Positions 45,857-55,913 of a DNA stretch of 64,000 nt are shown here, piece by piece. Within the stretch, counting starts at the first letter, position 1. Each line of letters opens with the position of its first letter. A program made the translations under genes and the position numbers. Under the pieces are notes generated by a model. It was not told where the DNA came from. It saw only the letters and a list, made by a program, of their open reading frames with translations, and made no database searches. This DNA is from Methylobacterium sp. Leaf125 (GTDB lineage: Bacteria; Pseudomonadota; Alphaproteobacteria; Rhizobiales; Beijerinckiaceae), in contig NZ_LMNU01000003.1 in NCBI RefSeq assembly GCF_001423085.1, forward strand, positions 1,200 through 65,199, read 5' to 3'.

Positions 45857-46855
45857 TCAGACGGCGCGGCTGGCGCGGCGGGTTTCCGTCGGCGTGCGAC
45901 CGTACTGGCGACGGTAGCGCTGGCCGAAATCGCCCATATGGACGAAGCCCCAGGAGCGGGCGATGTCGGCGATCGAGAGGGACGCCCTGGTGGGGGACAT
46001 CAGGTCCCGGTGGGCTTGCGCCAGCCGGAGCTCGAGGATCACCTGAACGGGCGTACGCCCGAGGTCACGGCGAAATCGGTCCTGAAGCGAGCGGACGCTG
46101 ATCCCCGCCACTGCCGCGATGTCGGCCAGGGTCAGGGCCCGCGAGAGATTCGCCGCGATGTAGTCAAGCGCCCGCCCGAGGCTGCGGGAGGGGATGTCTT
46201 GCGCCTGGGATGGAGCAGGGGCGACGCGCCGGGGCCAAGCCGACAGCAGCTGGTAGCTCAGGACCTCCTTCAGGAGCGGGAAGGTCAGGTCGTCATGGCT
46301 GTCGAGTCCCTGGATCTGCTGCTGAACCCGCTGCAGGGTGAGAAACAGGGCCATCATGGCAGGGGTCGCCACGGGAGCCGTGGGCGCGAGGTCCGGAAGG
46401 GTACCATCGCGGATGCCCGTCAGGGCCACTTGGGCGGCCATCAGCGCCTCGACGCTGAACGTCCCGCTGATCGCACCGAACGCGCCGAAGGCCTGGACCT
46501 CCCGCAGGTCGCTGAAGTTGACGAGGGTCGCATGCGTCGGAACGCCGTCGACGTCTCCGGACCGGCGCCGATAGATGACGTGACCGCTCGTCACGAAGCG
46601 GATCGTGATCAGCTGCGCGTTGAACTTGGGTTTCGTCACGAAGCCGCTGGACGAGCGGGTCTCCCACAGGCTGAAGGCCTCGTTCTGACTGCCGGCGATC
46701 GCGATGTCGGGCATGGTCGAACGCAGGACGTCGAAACCGATTGCGAGTCCGCCGCGATCGTTGAACAGCTGGAGTTGTCGCATCGATGCGATACTGGCAA
46801 CGAACCGTCCCTGGGAGCGCCAGATGACCGGATCGGGACGCGGATGACCCGTCAT
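45857..46855 (-). CDS. AraC-family transcriptional regulator
   Basis: A 332-aa AraC regulator. The C-terminal double HTH is clear: ALTLADIAAVAGISVRSLQD, RFRRDLGRTPVQVILELRLA and SIADIARSWGFVHMGDFGQR. The N-terminal part (about 200 residues) resembles the AraC-binding-like domain of regulators such as those in catabolic operons. The effector is unknown. It has no obvious target gene next to it. Confidence 0.9.
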   Translation of the reverse strand: MTGHPRPDPVIWRSQGRFVASIASMRQLQLFNDRGGLAIGFDVLRSTMPDIAIAGSQNEAFSLWETRSSSGFVTKPKFNAQLITIRFVTSGHVIYRRRSGDVDGVPTHATLVNFSDLREVQAFGAFGAISGTFSVEALMAAQVALTGIRDGTLPDLAPTAPVATPAMMALFLTLQRVQQQIQGLDSHDDLTFPLLKEVLSYQLLSAWPRRVAPAPSQAQDIPSRSLGRALDYIAANLSRALTLADIAAVAGISVRSLQDRFRRDLGRTPVQVILELRLAQAHRDLMSPTRASLSIADIARSWGFVHMGDFGQRYRRQYGRTPTETRRASRAV

Positions 46856-47245
46856 TGCAACTTGTCCGATGCGCCTGCCATCAGCAGCCTCCTCCAGCGC
46901 TCCGTCTTGTCAGGATGCGCGCCAGGATGCCGTCCCTGTAAGGCGAGGTTTTTTCCGTTATGCAAATGATTTGCGCAAAATCCACCGGAATGGTGAATCG
47001 GACAGATCGATCAACTCCAGAAAGATCAGTATCGATCCAAAACCTTGAGTTGTTTATTACGGTAATTAGTTGCAGGTCATCGGCAGAATATGCCTGAATT
47101 TTCCAGCGAGCCTTTGCGTCCGCCCGGCACAAGGGTCCGGTCGCCGGACAAGCGGCCTGGCGCATTCCCAATCGAAGAACCGACGATCCTCGAAATCTGA
47201 CCGGAAAGAGAGCGAAGGTCAGGCCCCTCGCTGACGAGCCTCGCC
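46856..47245. other. Gene-free, AT-richer gap before ogt
   Basis: 390 bp. The part at 46940-47110 is AT-rich and contains TTTGCGCAAA, a perfect 10-bp palindrome (46970-46979), and TTATTACGGTAATTA. A 125-aa minus-strand frame (46881-47258) is open but overlaps the ogt start and shows no domain. Confidence 0.4.
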
Positions 47246-47758
47246 ATGCCAGCAACACGCTACACGATCCTGTCGACCCCCATCGGTCCGCTGGTCCTCG
47301 CCGGACCGGATGAACGCCTCGCCTGCATCGGGTTTCCGCGCGGCAAGGGCGCGGTGACGCCGGGGCCGGACTGGTACCGCGATGACACCGCCTTCGCTCC
47401 GGCGCGCGCGCAGCTCGAAGCGTACTTCGACGGGTGCCTCACCCGCTTCGATCTCGCCCTCGCACCGCGGGGCACTCCGTTCCAACACGCGGTCTGGCAG
47501 GCTCTCACCGAGATCCCGCCGGGGGAAACGATCAGCTACGGCGAACTCGCCCGCCGAATCGGGCGGCCCGGCGCCAGCCGCGCCGTGGGAGCGGCCAACG
47601 GCGCCAATCCCCTGCCGATCGTCGTGCCGTGCCACCGGGTCATCGGTGCCGGCGGAGCCCTGACGGGCTTTGGCGGCGGCCTCGACATCAAGCGCTTCCT
47701 GCTGGCCCTGGAGGGGGGCTCGCGCACCGAACCGCCCGAGCAGCCCGGCCTGTTCTGA
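47246..47758 (+). CDS. ogt: Methylated-DNA--protein-cysteine methyltransferase
   Basis: A suicidal DNA repair methyltransferase (170 aa) that takes O6-alkyl groups from guanine onto its Cys. The active-site motif is IVVPCHRVIGAGG with C129. It also has GTPFQHAVWQALTEIPPGET and SYGELARRIGRPGASRAVG. It lacks an Ada N-terminal domain, so it is the stand-alone Ogt/MGMT form. Start is ATG at 47246. Confidence 0.95.
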   Translation: MPATRYTILSTPIGPLVLAGPDERLACIGFPRGKGAVTPGPDWYRDDTAFAPARAQLEAYFDGCLTRFDLALAPRGTPFQHAVWQALTEIPPGETISYGELARRIGRPGASRAVGAANGANPLPIVVPCHRVIGAGGALTGFGGGLDIKRFLLALEGGSRTEPPEQPGLF

Positions 47759-47909
47759 GGCTGCCCGCCTCAGCGAGGAGGTCGGTCGGCGCTGCACACC
47801 GGAACTGCCCTCACGCCCACGTCCGAGATGAAGTCTCGAACAGGCAACCCAGGGCTGGACACAAACGACTCGGCCGGGATGCCATCTGGCTCCTGCGGCC
47901 GGCCCCGCC

Positions 47910-48400
47910 CCTGGTAGGGATCACGTCGGCCGTCGAAGCCGTGTGTGGAGTCGCGATCGCTGCAATGCTGGCGAAAGTCAGCGCCGCGATCGACGTCGAA
48001 CGCGGGCCGACGGACGACTCCCCGGGGATCTTTCCGGAGCTCGGGGTGCTCAGTATCGCCGAAGCCTGATTCCCGGCCTTGGCAGCGCCCTGGCCGGCCG
48101 CTGCAGCAACGCCACCCTGAGCCAGGACCTCGTCGGGATCCTCCTCACCGCGCCGATCGCACGGATCGAGCGACTCGGCCGCCACCGCATCCTGGCTACT
48201 GAGAACGGAGGTCGAGACCGACGCTCTTCGGGCTCTCGCGCCGCGCGAAGACGCTCGCCCTGTTCGGGACTATCGCGGCACTCATCACCGACATCGCCCT
48301 CGTCGGCAGCGGCAGCGCCATCCGATCCGGCTTCATCCTCGTGGTGCGCTACGTGGGCTCGCCGGTCGGCGACATCATCGCCTGCCTGCTACTTCGGCAG
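47910..48400 (+). pseudogene. Possible decayed membrane-protein gene
   Basis: Hydrophobic, coding-like fragments appear in different forward frames: TSAVEAVCGVAIAAMLAKVS and PGIFPELGVLSIAEA ending near 48069; LSQDLVGILLTAPIARIERL next; and LALFGTIAALITDIALVGSG then DIIACLLLRQ ending near 48396. The last frame has a stop at 48200 and no start. They look like parts of one or more frameshifted membrane-protein genes. The parent family is not recognised. The 47759-47909 stretch shows nothing. Confidence 0.25.
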
Positions 48401-49132
48401 GGCGTAGATGTTCACGTCGAGCTTCTCGTCGGCCTTGTCGTTCAGGTCCGTGACGTATTCCTCAATGAACTTATCCTGCACGACGATGTCCTTGGCATCC
48501 AGGTAGGCGGTCAGGGTCTCGTAGGTGCCGTCGATCTCGTCGTAGGAACCCTTGTGCGGGAACCGGAGGGCGCGGCCACTCGGCGTGGTGCCGAAGCGCA
48601 GGCCGTCGGCCTCGGCCGGCTTGGAGTCCGGCATCGCAGCGATCGGGATCATCGCATCGTACTGGAAGCCGTCGTCGTCGGTCTTGGCAAAGACCGCGAT
48701 CGGCCGGCCCACGGCCTGAATGCCGGCCTTGGCGAGATCGGCCTCGATGCGCTGGAACGCGGCCTTGAGACTCGGTACCGCCTCCTCCCACTTCGTCCGC
48801 CCGGCGAGGATCGCCGCGGGCTTCGCGGGCAGCGAGACCTCGTCGACGTCGTTGGCGTCGCCGGGGGTCGCCACCAGGGTCTGCCGCGGGCCGGCCGGCG
48901 GCGTGACGGAGGGGGCCGTCCCGGCCTGGGCCGGCACCGGGATGTCCGCCGTGCCCGGCGTCTTCGGATCGGGGTTGGTGGTGGTCGGCAGCGGGTTGGC
49001 CGCCGCCGGGGGCGTGACCGCCTGCGCCTGGGCCGGGTTCGCGGCGCAGGCCGTCGACAGCGCGACGCACCCGGCGAGCACCGTGGCGAGCGACTTGAAG
49101 CTGGGGCGGGTCAAGAAGCTGGGGCGGGTCAA
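48389..49132 (-). CDS. Exported GyrI-like effector-binding-domain protein
   Basis: A 247-aa predicted exported protein. The first residues (TRPSFLTRPSFKSLATVLAG then CVALSTACAANPAQAQA) form a signal peptide. A Pro/Thr/Ala-rich spacer (about 40-90) leads to a GyrI/AraC-effector-like domain with GRPIAVFAKTDDDGFQYDAM, FPHKGSYDEIDGTYETL and FIEEYVTDLNDKADEKLDVN. The start is TTG at 49132, with GGAG 8 bases upstream. An 18-bp tandem duplication covers the start and repeats TRPSFL. Convergent with the decayed region, divergent from dapF. Confidence 0.75.
   Translation of the reverse strand: MTRPSFLTRPSFKSLATVLAGCVALSTACAANPAQAQAVTPPAAANPLPTTTNPDPKTPGTADIPVPAQAGTAPSVTPPAGPRQTLVATPGDANDVDEVSLPAKPAAILAGRTKWEEAVPSLKAAFQRIEADLAKAGIQAVGRPIAVFAKTDDDGFQYDAMIPIAAMPDSKPAEADGLRFGTTPSGRALRFPHKGSYDEIDGTYETLTAYLDAKDIVVQDKFIEEYVTDLNDKADEKLDVNIYALPK
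49097..49132 (-). repeat. 18-bp tandem duplication at a start codon
   Basis: Two perfect, abutting copies of GAAGCTGGGGCGGGTCAA (plus strand: 49097-49114, 49115-49132). On the minus strand each copy begins with TTG, so the start codon is duplicated in frame (LTRPSF twice). Confidence 0.9.
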
Positions 49133-49413
49133 GGCGGTGGCTCCGGATCGGCGCGGGGCACGTCGAATCGCACACCCCTGGGCCCGTACGGAGAACCTAG
49201 GCGCGATACCCGCCTCGGGCGAGACGTCCCGGGTGCCGCGCCGCACGAAGCGGATGAAGCGCGGCGCTTCTGCAACGCAGCCACGCCGCTCGAGGCCCGT
49301 GCGTGCGCGGACGCTTTGGCCTATAGCCCCACCAGGGCCGGTCGCCCTCGCGGGGGTCCGTCGACCTGCGCCATCTCGAACATCCCGGACGCACGACACA
49401 GAGACAAGGCGGC

Positions 49414-50307
49414 ATGAGCGAGCTTGCCCATCGACGGTTCCTGAAGATGCATGGAGCCGGAAACCAGATCGTGGTGCTGGACCTGCGCGGCACGCAGACG
49501 CAGGTCTCGGCCGGGGAGGCGCGTGCCATCGCGGCGTATCCCCGGGCGCAGTTCGACCAGCTCATGGTGATCCACGATACCCGTACGCCGGGCACCGATG
49601 CGTCCTTGCGGATCTACAACACCGATGGTTCGGAAGCCGGCGCCTGCGGCAATGGCACCCGCTGCGTCGCCTACGCGATGCTCGACGACCCCGCCATGGC
49701 CCGGCCGGCCGAGAGCGGCCGGCTCCTCCTCGAGACCCGCGGCGGGCTCGTGGGCGTCAAGCGCGTCGCCGAGCGCTCCTTCACTGTCGACATGGGCCGG
49801 CCGAAGCTCGCCTGGACCGAGATTCCCCTGGCCGAGCCTTTCCAGGACACCCGCCGGATCGAACTCCAGATCGGTCCGATCGACGATCCGGTGCTGCACT
49901 CGCCGAGCGTCGTGAACATGGGCAACCCGCACGCAGTGTTCTTCGTGGATCGCGATCCCGACACCTACGACCTCGCCCGCATGGGCCCGATGCTGGAGAA
50001 CCACCCGATCTTTCCGGACCGCGCCAACATCTCGGTCGCCCAGGTGCTGGGGCCGGACCGGATCAAGCTGCGGGTCTGGGAACGGGGCGCAGGCTTGACC
50101 CAGGCCTGCGGCACTGCCGCCTGCGCCACCGTGGTAGCCGCCTCGCGCCTGCGAATGATCGGTCGCGGCGCCACCGTGAGCCTGCCCGGCGGCGACCTCG
50201 TCATCGAATGGCGCGCCGACGACCACGTTCTGATGACCGGCCCGGTGGCACTGGAATGGGACGGCAGCTTCCCGCCGGAGATCTTCTCGGCCGAAGACGC
50301 CGCCTGA
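49414..50307 (+). CDS. dapF: Diaminopimelate epimerase
   Basis: DapF (297 aa) converts LL- to meso-diaminopimelate for lysine and peptidoglycan synthesis. Both catalytic Cys are present, in [15 protein letters not shown] and [14 protein letters not shown]. The start [16 protein letters not shown] matches the family (most have MHGLGNDF). It is directly followed by mtaB (1 base between stop and start), so they are cotranscribed. Confidence 0.96.
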   Translation: MSELAHRRFLKMHGAGNQIVVLDLRGTQTQVSAGEARAIAAYPRAQFDQLMVIHDTRTPGTDASLRIYNTDGSEAGACGNGTRCVAYAMLDDPAMARPAESGRLLLETRGGLVGVKRVAERSFTVDMGRPKLAWTEIPLAEPFQDTRRIELQIGPIDDPVLHSPSVVNMGNPHAVFFVDRDPDTYDLARMGPMLENHPIFPDRANISVAQVLGPDRIKLRVWERGAGLTQACGTAACATVVAASRLRMIGRGATVSLPGGDLVIEWRADDHVLMTGPVALEWDGSFPPEIFSAEDAA

Positions 50308-50308
50308 G

Positions 50309-51553
50309 ATGACGGTCGAGACACTGACCTTCGGCTGTCGCCTCAACACCGTCGAATCCGAGGTGATGCGCGGGCACGCGGCTGCGGCGGCGACGTCCGC
50401 GGACCTCGTCATCGTCAACACCTGCGCGGTGACCGCCGAGGCCGGTCGCCAGGCCCGCAAGGCGATCCGCAAGCTCGCCCGCGAACGCCCCGGCGCCGAG
50501 ATCGTGGTCACCGGCTGCGGCGCCCAGGTGGAGACCGACGCCTACGCGGCCATGCCGGAGGTGGCGCGCCTCGTCGGCAACGACGCCAAGGGCCGGGCCG
50601 AGACCTGGTCCGCTCCCAGTTGTCCGGAGGCACGGACCGCCGTCGACGACATCATGGCGGTACGCCGCGCCACGCCGACCCGGATCACCGGCATCGCCGG
50701 CCAGACCCGCGCCTTCATCCCCGTCCAGAACGGCTGCGATCATCGCTGCACCTTCTGCGTCATCCCCTTTGGGCGCGGAAACTCGCGCTCCGTGCCCTTG
50801 CGGGACGTGGTCGACCAAATCGCGCGCATCGTCGAGTCCGGCGGACACGAGGTGGTGCTCACCGGAGTCGACCTGACCGCCTATGGGCGCGACCTCGACG
50901 CGACCCCGAGCCTGGGATACCTGATACAGACTATCCTCGCGCAGGTCCCCGGCCTCGCCCGGCTGCGCCTCTCCTCCATCGATTCCATCGAGGCCGACGC
51001 GGCACTCATGGCGGCCATTGCCGGCGAGGCGCGGCTGATGCCGCATTTCCATCTCTCCCTCCAGGCCGGCGACGACCTCATCCTGAAGCGGATGAAGCGG
51101 CGTCACGCCCGCGCCGACGCGATTAGATTCTGCAACACGGTCAAGGCCTTGCGCCCCGGCGCCGTCTTCGGGGCCGACCTGATCGCGGGCTTCCCCACCG
51201 AGACCGACGCGCAGTTCGCCCGCTCCCTCGACCTCGTGGCCGAGTGCGGCCTGACGCATCTCCACGTCTTCCCGTATTCCGCCCGCCCCGGCACTCCGGC
51301 CGCCCGGATGCCACCTGTACCCGGCGACGTCATCCGTGATCGCGCCGCGCGCCTGCGGGCTGCCGGCGACGCCGCCCTCGCGGCCCATCTCGCCGGCGAG
51401 GTGGGCCAGACCCGCCGGGTGCTCACGGAGCGGGGCGGCCTCGGCCGCACGGACGCCTTCACGCCAGTCCGGCTCCCGCCCGAGACACCGCCCGGACTCT
51501 TCACCGACGTGACGATTGTCGGGCACGACGGACGGGCGCTCATCGCCGCCTGA
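50309..51553 (+). CDS. mtaB: tRNA ms2t6A37 methylthiotransferase MtaB
   Basis: A radical-SAM methylthiotransferase (414 aa) that converts t6A37 to ms2t6A37 in tRNAs reading ANN codons. The UPF0004 domain has TFGCRLNTVESEVM with the first cluster Cys, then NTCAVTAEAGRQARKAIRKL and GCGAQVE. The radical-SAM motif is CDHRCTFCVIPFGRGNSRSV (Cx3Cx2C). A TRAM-like C-terminal piece is short. dapF-mtaB adjacency is frequent in alphaproteobacteria. Confidence 0.94.
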   Translation: MTVETLTFGCRLNTVESEVMRGHAAAAATSADLVIVNTCAVTAEAGRQARKAIRKLARERPGAEIVVTGCGAQVETDAYAAMPEVARLVGNDAKGRAETWSAPSCPEARTAVDDIMAVRRATPTRITGIAGQTRAFIPVQNGCDHRCTFCVIPFGRGNSRSVPLRDVVDQIARIVESGGHEVVLTGVDLTAYGRDLDATPSLGYLIQTILAQVPGLARLRLSSIDSIEADAALMAAIAGEARLMPHFHLSLQAGDDLILKRMKRRHARADAIRFCNTVKALRPGAVFGADLIAGFPTETDAQFARSLDLVAECGLTHLHVFPYSARPGTPAARMPPVPGDVIRDRAARLRAAGDAALAAHLAGEVGQTRRVLTERGGLGRTDAFTPVRLPPETPPGLFTDVTIVGHDGRALIAA

Positions 51554-51576
51554 GCGGATCGCGGCCGATCGGTCGT

Positions 51577-52290
51577 CTAAGCGCTGTCGGTTCCCCGATA
51601 CCCGCACCCTGCCAATCCCACCTGCATATGCCCTGGCGCCGGCGCCTCGATCCGGATCGGGGGCTTCTTTGGATAGAGCGGGAGAGTGAGCACACGGGCA
51701 TGCAGCTGGAGGCCCGGGCCGCCGCTGCGGGGGGCGGTGCCGTAGATCGGGTCGCCGAGGATGGGAAAGCCCATCGCGGCGCAGTGGACGCGCAGCTGAT
51801 GCGTCCGCCCGGTAACCGGCGAGAGGGCGAGCCAGGTCAGGCCGCCGCCGCGCCCGAGGACCGCGAAGCGGGTGAGGGCGTTATCGCCCGCCGGGTCGAC
51901 CTTCATCCACCAGGAGCGGGGATCGTCGGAGCGACGCGCCAGGGGCAGGGCGATCTCGCCGGCCTCCACCTCTGGCTCGCCCTCGACCAGGGCCCAGTAG
52001 GTTTTCTCGACCGTGCCGCTCGCGGCAAAGAGCTTGTTCAAGCGCGCAAGGGCCTTGGCGTGGCGTCCGAGGACGAGGCAGCCCGAGGTATCGCGATCGA
52101 GGCGATGGGCTGCCTCAGGCCGGCGAGGCAGACCGAAGCGCAGAGCGTCGAGATGATCGGTGAGAGTCTCGCCGCCTTTGGGGCCAGGATGGACCGGCAA
52201 ACCCGCCGGCTTGTCGATGACGAGCATAAGGGCATCGCGGTAGAGGAGGCGCGCGCCTATGTCTGTTACGAGGGCATCGGCTGGGGGCAT
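51577..52290 (-). CDS. RluA-family pseudouridine synthase
   Basis: A 237-aa RNA pseudouridine synthase of the RluA/RsuA-like superfamily, which isomerises uridine in rRNA or tRNA. The catalytic Asp is in EAAHRLDRDTSGCLVLGRHA. It also has MLVIDKPAGLPVHPGPKGGE and the RTHQLRVHCAAMGFPILGDP motif. No S4 domain is visible. The exact target position cannot be inferred. It is convergent with mtaB and divergent from ftsY. Confidence 0.93.
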   Translation of the reverse strand: MPPADALVTDIGARLLYRDALMLVIDKPAGLPVHPGPKGGETLTDHLDALRFGLPRRPEAAHRLDRDTSGCLVLGRHAKALARLNKLFAASGTVEKTYWALVEGEPEVEAGEIALPLARRSDDPRSWWMKVDPAGDNALTRFAVLGRGGGLTWLALSPVTGRTHQLRVHCAAMGFPILGDPIYGTAPRSGGPGLQLHARVLTLPLYPKKPPIRIEAPAPGHMQVGLAGCGYRGTDSA

Positions 52291-52331
52291 GGCCCTGCGC
52301 TAACCATGCCGGGTCCGGGGAGCAAGCGGGA

Positions 52332-53765
52332 ATGAGCGAAGACAAGAGGCCGGGCTGGCTGCTGCGCAAGATGTTCGGCACCAAGGAGGAGGAGCGGCCC
52401 GCCCCGGTGCCGGTTCAACCGCCGGATCCCAAACCGGTCGCAAAGACCATCGTCGAGCCGGTGGTCGAACCGGCCGCGCTGCCCGTGGACTCCCCCGCAT
52501 CGCTGTCCGAGGGTCAACCCGATTTCGCCACGGCCGCGACGGACATCTCCCACGTACCGCCACCGCCCAGTGAGCCGGGCGAAGGGACACCGGACAAGAA
52601 TGCGATCCCGGACGAACTCGAGGGCGCAGACCTCCAGCCCGTGGAGGGCGCGGAGGAGCGTCCGCCCGCCGGCACGGCCGGCGACGATCCCGCACGGGGA
52701 GCCGAGGCCGCCGACACAACGAGCCAAGCCTTCGCACCCGAGCCGGCACAGGCAGTCCCACTCGCACCACGTCCCGAGCTCGAGCCGGAAGTCTCGACTC
52801 AGATTTTCATGCCAGAGCCCGACGCGGCTTCGGAAGAACCGACCCGCGGCTGGTGGAGCCGCCTGACGGGAGGCATGAAGCGGACCTCCTCGGCCCTGAC
52901 CGAGCGCGTCACCGGCCTGTTCACCAAGCGCAAGCTCGACGCCGACACTCTGGAGGAGCTCGAGGACGCCCTGATCCAGGCAGATTTCGGCATCGAGACG
53001 GCAACCCGGATCTCGGAGGCCGTAGGCAAGGGCCGCTACGAGAAGGGTATTTCTCCGGATGCGGTCCGCGAGATCTTGGCGGCGGAGGTGGAGCGCGCGC
53101 TCGCTCCCGTGGCGATTCCCTTTCGCATTGATACCTCGAAGAAGCCTTTCGTGATCCTGATGATCGGGGTCAACGGCGCGGGCAAGACCACCACCATCGG
53201 CAAGCTCGCACTGAAGCTCAAGGCAGAAGGGCACTCCCTGATGCTGGCCGCGGGCGATACCTTCCGCGCTGCGGCGATCGAGCAGCTCAAGGTCTGGGGC
53301 CAGCGCACGCAGACGCCCGTCATCGCCCGAGCGCAGGGCGCGGACGCCGCGGGCCTCGCCTTTGACGCTTACGAAGCCGCCAAGGCGCAAGGGAGCGACG
53401 TGCTCCTCATCGACACGGCGGGCCGGCTGCAGAACAAGGCGGGCTTGATGGCGGAGCTGGAAAAGATTCTTCGGGTGATCCGCAAGATCGACCCGCAAGC
53501 ACCCCACGCAGTGCTCCTCGTGCTCGACGCCACCGTGGGTCAAAACGCACTGAGCCAAGTCGAGCTGTTCTCGAAGGCAGCGAACGTGACCGGCCTCGTC
53601 ATGACCAAGCTCGACGGCACGGCTCGCGGCGGCATCCTGGTGGCACTCGCCGCCAAGTTTGGCCTGCCGGTGCACTTCATCGGCGTCGGTGAGGGCGTGG
53701 AGGACCTGGAGCCCTTCGCTGCCCGAGACTTCGCCCGGGCCATCGCAGGACTGGACGCCGGGTGA
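52332..53765 (+). CDS. ftsY: Signal recognition particle receptor FtsY
   Basis: FtsY (477 aa) is the SRP receptor GTPase that docks ribosome-nascent-chain complexes at the membrane. The first roughly 165 residues are acidic and Pro/Ala-rich (the membrane-targeting A domain). The N domain follows, then the G domain: P-loop [15 protein letters not shown] from residue 279, [27 protein letters not shown], and [11 protein letters not shown]. It lies upstream of yciB in the same direction. Confidence 0.97.
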   Translation: MSEDKRPGWLLRKMFGTKEEERPAPVPVQPPDPKPVAKTIVEPVVEPAALPVDSPASLSEGQPDFATAATDISHVPPPPSEPGEGTPDKNAIPDELEGADLQPVEGAEERPPAGTAGDDPARGAEAADTTSQAFAPEPAQAVPLAPRPELEPEVSTQIFMPEPDAASEEPTRGWWSRLTGGMKRTSSALTERVTGLFTKRKLDADTLEELEDALIQADFGIETATRISEAVGKGRYEKGISPDAVREILAAEVERALAPVAIPFRIDTSKKPFVILMIGVNGAGKTTTIGKLALKLKAEGHSLMLAAGDTFRAAAIEQLKVWGQRTQTPVIARAQGADAAGLAFDAYEAAKAQGSDVLLIDTAGRLQNKAGLMAELEKILRVIRKIDPQAPHAVLLVLDATVGQNALSQVELFSKAANVTGLVMTKLDGTARGGILVALAAKFGLPVHFIGVGEGVEDLEPFAARDFARAIAGLDAG

Positions 53766-53820
53766 GACGGCACGCACCCTGAAGCGCCGTGTCGCGGCAG
53801 GCCGTCACCCGCAACCCTAT

Positions 53821-54450
53821 ATGACGGACACCATGCAGATTGAAGCCATTCCCCCGCACCGACATCTCCCCCCGTTCCTGAAGCTCGCCCTCGAGCTCGG
53901 GCCGCTGATGGTCTTCTTCTTCGGCAACGCCTACGCTGAACGCCTGGGCGTCCATCCGGATCAGAAGCTGTTTGTGGCGACTGGCATCTTCATCGCCGCA
54001 ACCGTGGCGGCTCTCGCGGTCCATTATGCGCTGATGCGGCGCCTGCCGATCATGCCCCTGGTTTCGGGTGTGGTGGTGATCGTGTTCGGAGGATTGACCC
54101 TGGCGCTACAGGACAAGACCTTCATCATGATGAAGCCGACTATCGTGAACACGCTGTTCGGCGTCGTGCTGCTGGGCGGCCTCGCCTTCGGCAAGTCCCT
54201 GCTCTCGGTCGTACTGGATTCGATGTTCGCCCTTACGGAGGATGGATGGCGCAAGCTGACCTTCCGCTGGGGGGTGTTCTTCCTTTTCCTGGCAGTGATC
54301 AACGAGGTCGTCTGGCGGACTCAGACGGAAGATTTCTGGGTCAGCTTCAAGGTTTTCGGCATCATGCCGCTGACTATCGCCTTCGCGTTGGCCCAGACAC
54401 CGCTTCTTCTGCGCCATGAGCGCAAAGAGCCTGATAGCAGTTCCTCTTGA
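53821..54450 (+). CDS. yciB: Inner-membrane septation protein YciB (IspZ)
   Basis: YciB (209 aa) is an inner-membrane protein linked to cell-envelope and division integrity. Five or so hydrophobic segments are seen. The signature [20 protein letters not shown] and the conserved [20 protein letters not shown] and [18 protein letters not shown] stretches are present. Also known as ispZ. The ATG at 53821 is chosen; the upstream frame overlaps ftsY. Confidence 0.93.
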   Translation: MTDTMQIEAIPPHRHLPPFLKLALELGPLMVFFFGNAYAERLGVHPDQKLFVATGIFIAATVAALAVHYALMRRLPIMPLVSGVVVIVFGGLTLALQDKTFIMMKPTIVNTLFGVVLLGGLAFGKSLLSVVLDSMFALTEDGWRKLTFRWGVFFLFLAVINEVVWRTQTEDFWVSFKVFGIMPLTIAFALAQTPLLLRHERKEPDSSSS

Positions 54451-54475
54451 TATCGCGCGAAGCTGACGGCGTTCC

Positions 54476-55192
54476 TCAAGCTGCGCCGATGATGCGGGCA
54501 TACTCGGCCTCAGGAACGCCGTAGGATGCCCCGGCGACAGCGAGAAGTGCAACACGATCACGGATTCCGATGCCGCCCCTGCGCATCTTCAGGGCGCCGG
54601 CGAGTTCGAGCACGCGCAGCCCGGTCGTCACGCCTACACGCCGGACGCCGAGCATCAGTGAGAGCGTCTCATGGGTCAGCGGCAAATCCTCCCGGTCGGC
54701 CCGGTCGTGACACATCAGCAGCCAGCGGGCGAGGCGTTGCTCGATAGTGAAATGCGCATTGCAGAGACCGGCTTGAGCCAGTTGCACGGCGTAGAACTGA
54801 GCGTAGCGCAGGAAGTAGGCGTGCAGAGCCCGGCTCTCGGACAGTGCCGTCCGGAATGCATCCGCGTCGATGCGCAGGGTCCGGCACGGCACCTGAACGA
54901 GAGCGCTGTGCGGCGCGCTATCGACCCCGTTGAGCAAGGCGATGCCGATCATACCCTCTGGCCCGACGATCCCAGCCTCTGATTGTACGCCGTCGGACGC
55001 GTGAGCGATCACGGAGATCATGCCCGGCTCCGGGAAATGTACGGCCGCAATCGGCTCGCCAGGGACTTCGAGCAAGGCTCCCTGCTCGAATGAGCAACGA
55101 ACCAGCGATGATCGAAGTCGCTCGAACTCGGATGGCGGCAACGCGCGAAGGAGGCGGTTACGAACCTCTGATTGAACAATGATAGACGTCAC
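54476..55192 (-). CDS. Crp/Fnr-family transcriptional regulator
   Basis: A 238-aa Crp/Fnr-like regulator. The cNMP-fold domain has GMISVIAHASDGVQSEAGIV and GPEGMIGIALLNG. The HTH is LTHETLSLMLGVRRVGVTTG. It has no N-terminal FNR-type iron-sulphur Cys cluster and no strict cAMP motif, so its ligand is unknown. The C-terminus ends YGVPEAEYARIIGAA, like the regulator at 56084. The start is uncertain: GTG at 55192 is used, with the frame open to 55234. Confidence 0.88.
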   Translation of the reverse strand: MTSIIVQSEVRNRLLRALPPSEFERLRSSLVRCSFEQGALLEVPGEPIAAVHFPEPGMISVIAHASDGVQSEAGIVGPEGMIGIALLNGVDSAPHSALVQVPCRTLRIDADAFRTALSESRALHAYFLRYAQFYAVQLAQAGLCNAHFTIEQRLARWLLMCHDRADREDLPLTHETLSLMLGVRRVGVTTGLRVLELAGALKMRRGGIGIRDRVALLAVAGASYGVPEAEYARIIGAA

Positions 55193-55234
55193 AACCCCGG
55201 CAATCAAAAAGCGGGAGTGCGAACGCAAGGTCAC

Positions 55235-55679
55235 CCGCAGCCCGTACTTAACTTGGGCGACAAAGTGGACATGCCATATCGATGCTGCATTGTGAAGATA
55301 ACAACGAGTTGTATTTCGGTCCGTTATCAGACCAAGAACTTATCTAGAAAGACACAAACTCCCCTTGTGATATGAGATAGCGATCTATATCTTTTTTAAT
55401 ATAAATTTTGTTAGAAATATATAATCACAACCGATTGAAATAGTGTTCTATCCTTGATTGCCGTTCTGGTAGGTGAGATTATGGAGAGCCAATCCAGCAG
55501 TGACGAACAAGAATAAAGATCTGTTGTCCAGCTACCCTTCGCTGTAGCCACACGTACGAAGAGGCCTGGAGACGATCGCCTAAGAGGGGGGAACCCCCCT
55601 TACAAGAACAAGCACCTTGCGGCGCCGTTCAAGCTTCGCATGGTGCGGTTCCCTCAGGTAATCACCGGATGAATCCGCC
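55235..55679. other. AT-rich intergenic stretch
   Basis: About 440 bp without a gene. The section 55310-55460 is very AT-rich against the rest of the window. No repeat, tRNA or complete ORF stands out. It may carry promoters for the Crp/Fnr gene on one side and the DUF6894-type gene on the other, or mark inserted DNA. Confidence 0.45.
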
Positions 55680-55913
55680 ATGCCCCAGTACTTCCTAAAT
55701 ATCCGGGACCGAGATACATTGATCTTTGATCCCGAAGGCGATGTCTTACCGGGCTTGCCTGAGGTACGCGATCTCGTCGAGCGCACCGTTCACGACATTC
55801 GCAGGCGCCCAGAGACCTATGGTGATCCCAAAATCTGGGAGTGCCGCAGCTTCGAAGTTACGGATCCATCCGGTCGAGTCTTACTCGAGATCGCATTTTC
55901 AACCGTACGATAG
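55680..55913 (+). CDS. DUF6894-type small protein
   Basis: A 77-aa protein starting MPQYFLNIRDRDTLIFDPEG and containing GLPEVRDLVERTVHDIRRRP. This matches the short family widespread in Methylobacterium and Bradyrhizobium relatives that I know as DUF6894. No function is known. It lies between two Crp/Fnr regulators. The start is the ATG directly at the family N-terminus. Confidence 0.7.
   Translation: MPQYFLNIRDRDTLIFDPEGDVLPGLPEVRDLVERTVHDIRRRPETYGDPKIWECRSFEVTDPSGRVLLEIAFSTVR

Noticed and set aside
46881-47258. A 125-aa minus-strand frame in the AT-richer gap before ogt
   Set aside because: It overlaps the ogt start, has no good ribosome-binding site and shows no domain. Its length in AT-richer DNA is mildly surprising, so it was left as a note only.
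55172-55375. A 67-aa frame in the AT-rich gap
   Set aside because: It overlaps the Crp/Fnr start and has no recognisable features.
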